NCBI RefSeq assembly: GCF_900142215.1
Contig: NZ_FRAC01000024.1
Span: 38,583-102,582, forward strand
DNA from: Anaerocolumna jejuensis DSM 15929
GTDB taxonomy: Bacteria > Bacillota > Clostridia > Lachnospirales > Lachnospiraceae
Direction: 5' to 3'
Length of the DNA: 64,000 nt
Under the pieces are notes generated by a model. It had not been told where the DNA came from, searched no databases, and was given only the letters and a program-made list of their open reading frames with translations. The first letter of the stretch is position 1; each line of letters begins with the position of its first letter. Shown in pieces: positions 61,984-64,000 of this stretch. Both the position numbers and the translations under genes were made by a program.

Positions 61984-62376
61984 ATGTCACCATTAATAAA
62001 GTTACAAAGCGTAGTATTAGATTGCAAGAGCCCAGCTGAACTTGCTAAATTTTATATGTCACTATTAGGCGGAAAAATTGTATATGAAATAGAATATTTT
62101 GTAGCAGTCTCTATTCCAGGTAGTGTAATCAGTATTTCATGTCAGTTTGACGAAGACTATACGCCGCCTATATGGCCGGGTACAAGTGAAGAACAAATGA
62201 AAATGGTGCATCTCGATTTTGCTGTGCAGGATATAGAGGCTGCTGTACAATTTGCGGTGTCATTAGGAGCGACGAAGCCACAGACTCAATATTGGCAGCC
62301 AGACTTTGGTCCCCAGTGGATTACACTTTTAGATCCTGCAGGTCATCCGTTTTGCTTGTGCTCCCACGAAGGATGA
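61984..62376 (+). CDS. VOC family protein (glyoxalase/bleomycin-resistance-like)
   Basis: 130 residues. LQSVVLDCKSPAELAKFYMSLLGG, MVHLDFAVQDIEAAVQFAVSLGA and WITLLDPAGHPFCLC (in parts) are the paired beta-alpha-beta modules of the VOC superfamily; the typical metal ligands His and Glu are partly present. Function unknown. Ribosome site AAAGGAGTAAAAACA. Confidence 0.88.
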   Translation: MSPLIKLQSVVLDCKSPAELAKFYMSLLGGKIVYEIEYFVAVSIPGSVISISCQFDEDYTPPIWPGTSEEQMKMVHLDFAVQDIEAAVQFAVSLGATKPQTQYWQPDFGPQWITLLDPAGHPFCLCSHEG

Positions 62377-62537
62377 TGCCATTTTTGGGTTGTGTATAGT
62401 AGGAGAATATGATAAAATTATTATTAGAGTAATCGTGTACTGGACGATGTCAATGAATTATGTTATATATAGTGATTAATTTGTTTTGTATTAGTAATCA
62501 TTGCAGTGCTTACCTATTTAGTAGAGAGGGCTTTCAT

Positions 62538-63263
62538 ATGAGAAATAATAAATTCAAACTTTTAACATGCTTTTTAATTATTATATCAATCCTGTTAGTA
62601 GATACAAGTCTGAATGCTTTTGCCGCATCAGTAACAAAAGCAGAGTATACGATGAAAAAAGACAAGGTAACTTATAAAGATAATAATGGCAAGGTAAGAG
62701 GAATTGTCTTTTTTCAATACCCTGTTATTAAGGGAGAAACAGGTGCTGCAAAGAAAATTAACGATGTATTAAAAAAAGAAAGTAAAGCATATATGCAGAA
62801 TGAAAATGCTGAAACTCTAAAGGAATATGCAGAAGCAGCAATTGATAATAATGGTTTTTACAGCGAAGATGAACAATATTATTATAAGACAAACTGTAAC
62901 GTGACATATAACGATAATTCGATTATTAGCTTGCATATGAAAAATGGCTGGTATGCAGGCGGAGTTTATAATCAAACTGATTTTGGATATACTTTTGATT
63001 TAAAAAGTGGAGATAAGCTCGAATTAAAAGATGTAGCCTCGGGAAATCCAACAACGATTAAAAATAATATATTAGCTGCCGCAAAAAAATATCTTACTTC
63101 TAATAGCGATTTTGACAAGAAAGCCTATGATTATATTAGGTCTTGCAAATTAAAGGATTATAAATTTTATTTAAGCAAGGGTAAAGTATATATTTGTTTT
63201 GAAAGTTATGAATTAGGACGAGGAAATGGCTGGGATATCTTTTCTATAAAAAGTAAGTATTAG
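62538..63263 (+). CDS. Secreted DUF4163/DUF3298-like protein
   Basis: 241 residues. A clear signal peptide (KFKLLTCFLIIISILLVDTS, cleavage probably after AFAA) precedes a DUF4163-type region (FQYPVIKGETGAAKKINDVL) and a DUF3298-like end (YTFDLKSGDKLELKDV, YELGRGNGWDIFSI). Extracellular, function unknown. Start chosen after AGAGAGGGCTTTCAT. Confidence 0.8.
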   Translation: MRNNKFKLLTCFLIIISILLVDTSLNAFAASVTKAEYTMKKDKVTYKDNNGKVRGIVFFQYPVIKGETGAAKKINDVLKKESKAYMQNENAETLKEYAEAAIDNNGFYSEDEQYYYKTNCNVTYNDNSIISLHMKNGWYAGGVYNQTDFGYTFDLKSGDKLELKDVASGNPTTIKNNILAAAKKYLTSNSDFDKKAYDYIRSCKLKDYKFYLSKGKVYICFESYELGRGNGWDIFSIKSKY

Positions 63264-63341
63264 TTGATATATACAAGGGGTTAGAGGCTGTGGAAGGTCG
63301 TAGTAAACGATTTGTACACAATTGAAATGAGAAATGAAAAT

Positions 63342-63378
63342 AGCCGTAACATGACTTAAGTTGTGTAACGGCTTTTTG
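63342..63378 (+). terminator. Terminator-like hairpin with CATGACTTAAG apex
   Basis: AGCCGTAAC and GTAACGGCT pair (one internal mismatch) around CATGACTTAAGTTGT, followed by TTTTT. Very similar to the hairpin at 35572. The rest of the 312-bp gap holds the IS left end. Confidence 0.65.
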
Positions 63379-63509
63379 TAAGTGAAATATAAAGCAACGA
63401 TGAATTGTATCAAGTTTAAGCTTGAGTGAGGGATGCCTGGGATGGTCCGGAGCATTATTAAACTTTTGTCTGGGAGCTTTGATGCGTGTAGGGGAATCGC
63501 GATCGGGAG

Positions 63510-64000
63510 TATCCTAAAGATTGTGTAAACCTTCAAACTGATGTAAGATGATTACAACAGTTTGGAGGTTTTATAATGTCAAAGAGAACGCGAGACGAAT
63601 CACCACAGAAACAGGCTATGAGAGAATTGATGAAGGAATATCTAAAAAACAATGATGTTCAAGTCAAGAATGGTACTGATGTCAACTCCGTTATGCGGGA
63701 TATGATGTCTGTACTGCTGGAAGGTGTTCTGGACGAGGAACTGGATGAAGAATTAGGCTATTCAAAGTATGATTATCGGAATAAGGATACCGATAATAGC
63801 AGAAACGGACATTCTTCCAAAACCATACATACCTCTTATAGTGATATGGAGGTGGCAATTCCACGTGACCGAAATGGGGATTTTGAACCCCAGGTTATTA
63901 AGAAGTATCAAAATACGGTTACCCAGGACATGGAGGAAAAGATTATATCTATGTATGCCAAAGGCATGACCACTACAGATATCGAAAGTCATATGCGTGA
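63510..64000 (+). mobile_element. IS256-family insertion sequence, left part
   Basis: The transposase gene runs off the window. Its left terminal inverted repeat probably begins near 63510, where CCTAAAGATTGTGTAAACC contains the TTGTGTAAA seen at IS256-type ends. The exact end cannot be fixed without the right terminus. Confidence 0.6.
63576..64000 (+). CDS. IS256 family (mutator-type) transposase, 5' part
   Basis: 141 residues visible of about 400. MSKRTRDESPQKQAMRELMK, LLEGVLDEELDEELGYSKYD, NSRNGHSSKTIHTSYSDMEV, IPRDRNGDFEPQVIKKYQ and MYAKGMTTTDIESHM are the ordered N-terminal motifs of IS256 transposases; the DDE domain lies beyond the window. GTTTGGAGGTTTTATA precedes the ATG. Confidence 0.95.
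   Translation, partial: MSKRTRDESPQKQAMRELMKEYLKNNDVQVKNGTDVNSVMRDMMSVLLEGVLDEELDEELGYSKYDYRNKDTDNSRNGHSSKTIHTSYSDMEVAIPRDRNGDFEPQVIKKYQNTVTQDMEEKIISMYAKGMTTTDIESHMR

Overview
This window looks like the chromosome of a low-GC, spore-forming anaerobic Firmicute, most likely a Lachnospiraceae (Anaerocolumna/Lachnoclostridium-like) bacterium. The evidence is the forespore sigma-F operon (spoIIAA-spoIIAB-sigF), a complete spoVA dipicolinate-transport operon, clostridial small families (DUF4250, DUF6514-like), csp-like subtilases and strong GGAGG ribosome sites. The family-level placement is inferred from gene content only.

Layout. 1-5.7 kb: the 3' end of valS, a small acidic protein, a membrane TPR protein and the sigma-F operon behind a possibly structured leader. 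5.9-9.9 kb: spoVAA-AE, interrupted by repeats (a 78-80 bp tandem duplication before spoVAC, and two-hairpin repeats around spoVAD). 10-22.8 kb: housekeeping genes, namely a class A PBP, yigZ, DUF4250, rarA, amtB-glnK, a LytTR/DUF3021 pair, DUF975 and a rubredoxin-like/FAD oxidoreductase. Two 232-bp long-hairpin elements lie before rarA. 22.8-28.8 kb: an intact subtilase, a third long hairpin, an alpha/beta hydrolase, a subtilase with two catalytic residues lost, and a PadR-methyltransferase operon. 28.9-32.6 kb: a RiPP-type module (two Cys-rich small peptides, a radical SAM/SPASM maturase, an ABC exporter), flanked by direct repeats of the PadR promoter. The first peptide gene has an in-frame TGA. 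32.5-35.4 kb: remnants of a sugar permease, a relaxase and an M3 peptidase among a SUKH-like protein, a GNAT and a pentapeptide-like protein. 35.6-40 kb: a heterodimeric ABC exporter with MarR.

40-62.4 kb is an accessory region of mostly single-gene units, all on the + strand: GNATs, YdcF, RidA, a histidine phosphatase, a DUF262 pair (possible defence), DUF1877, SseB, HIT, a nucleotidyltransferase, C39-like, NAD(P)H oxidoreductase, MBL and VOC genes. A short CTTCCCATTAT-type motif recurs in its intergenic gaps. The window ends in a DUF3298-like secreted protein and the 5' part of an IS256-family transposase.

The strongest candidates for something undescribed are (1) a family of three long hairpins of nearly identical length (232, 232, 230 bp), whose stems have unrelated sequences while internal-loop and apical motifs are conserved; (2) the RiPP precursor whose TGA falls where a cysteine or selenocysteine would fit; (3) a dispersed two-hairpin repeat that twice ends exactly at a gene start. 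No tRNA, rRNA or CRISPR array was seen.
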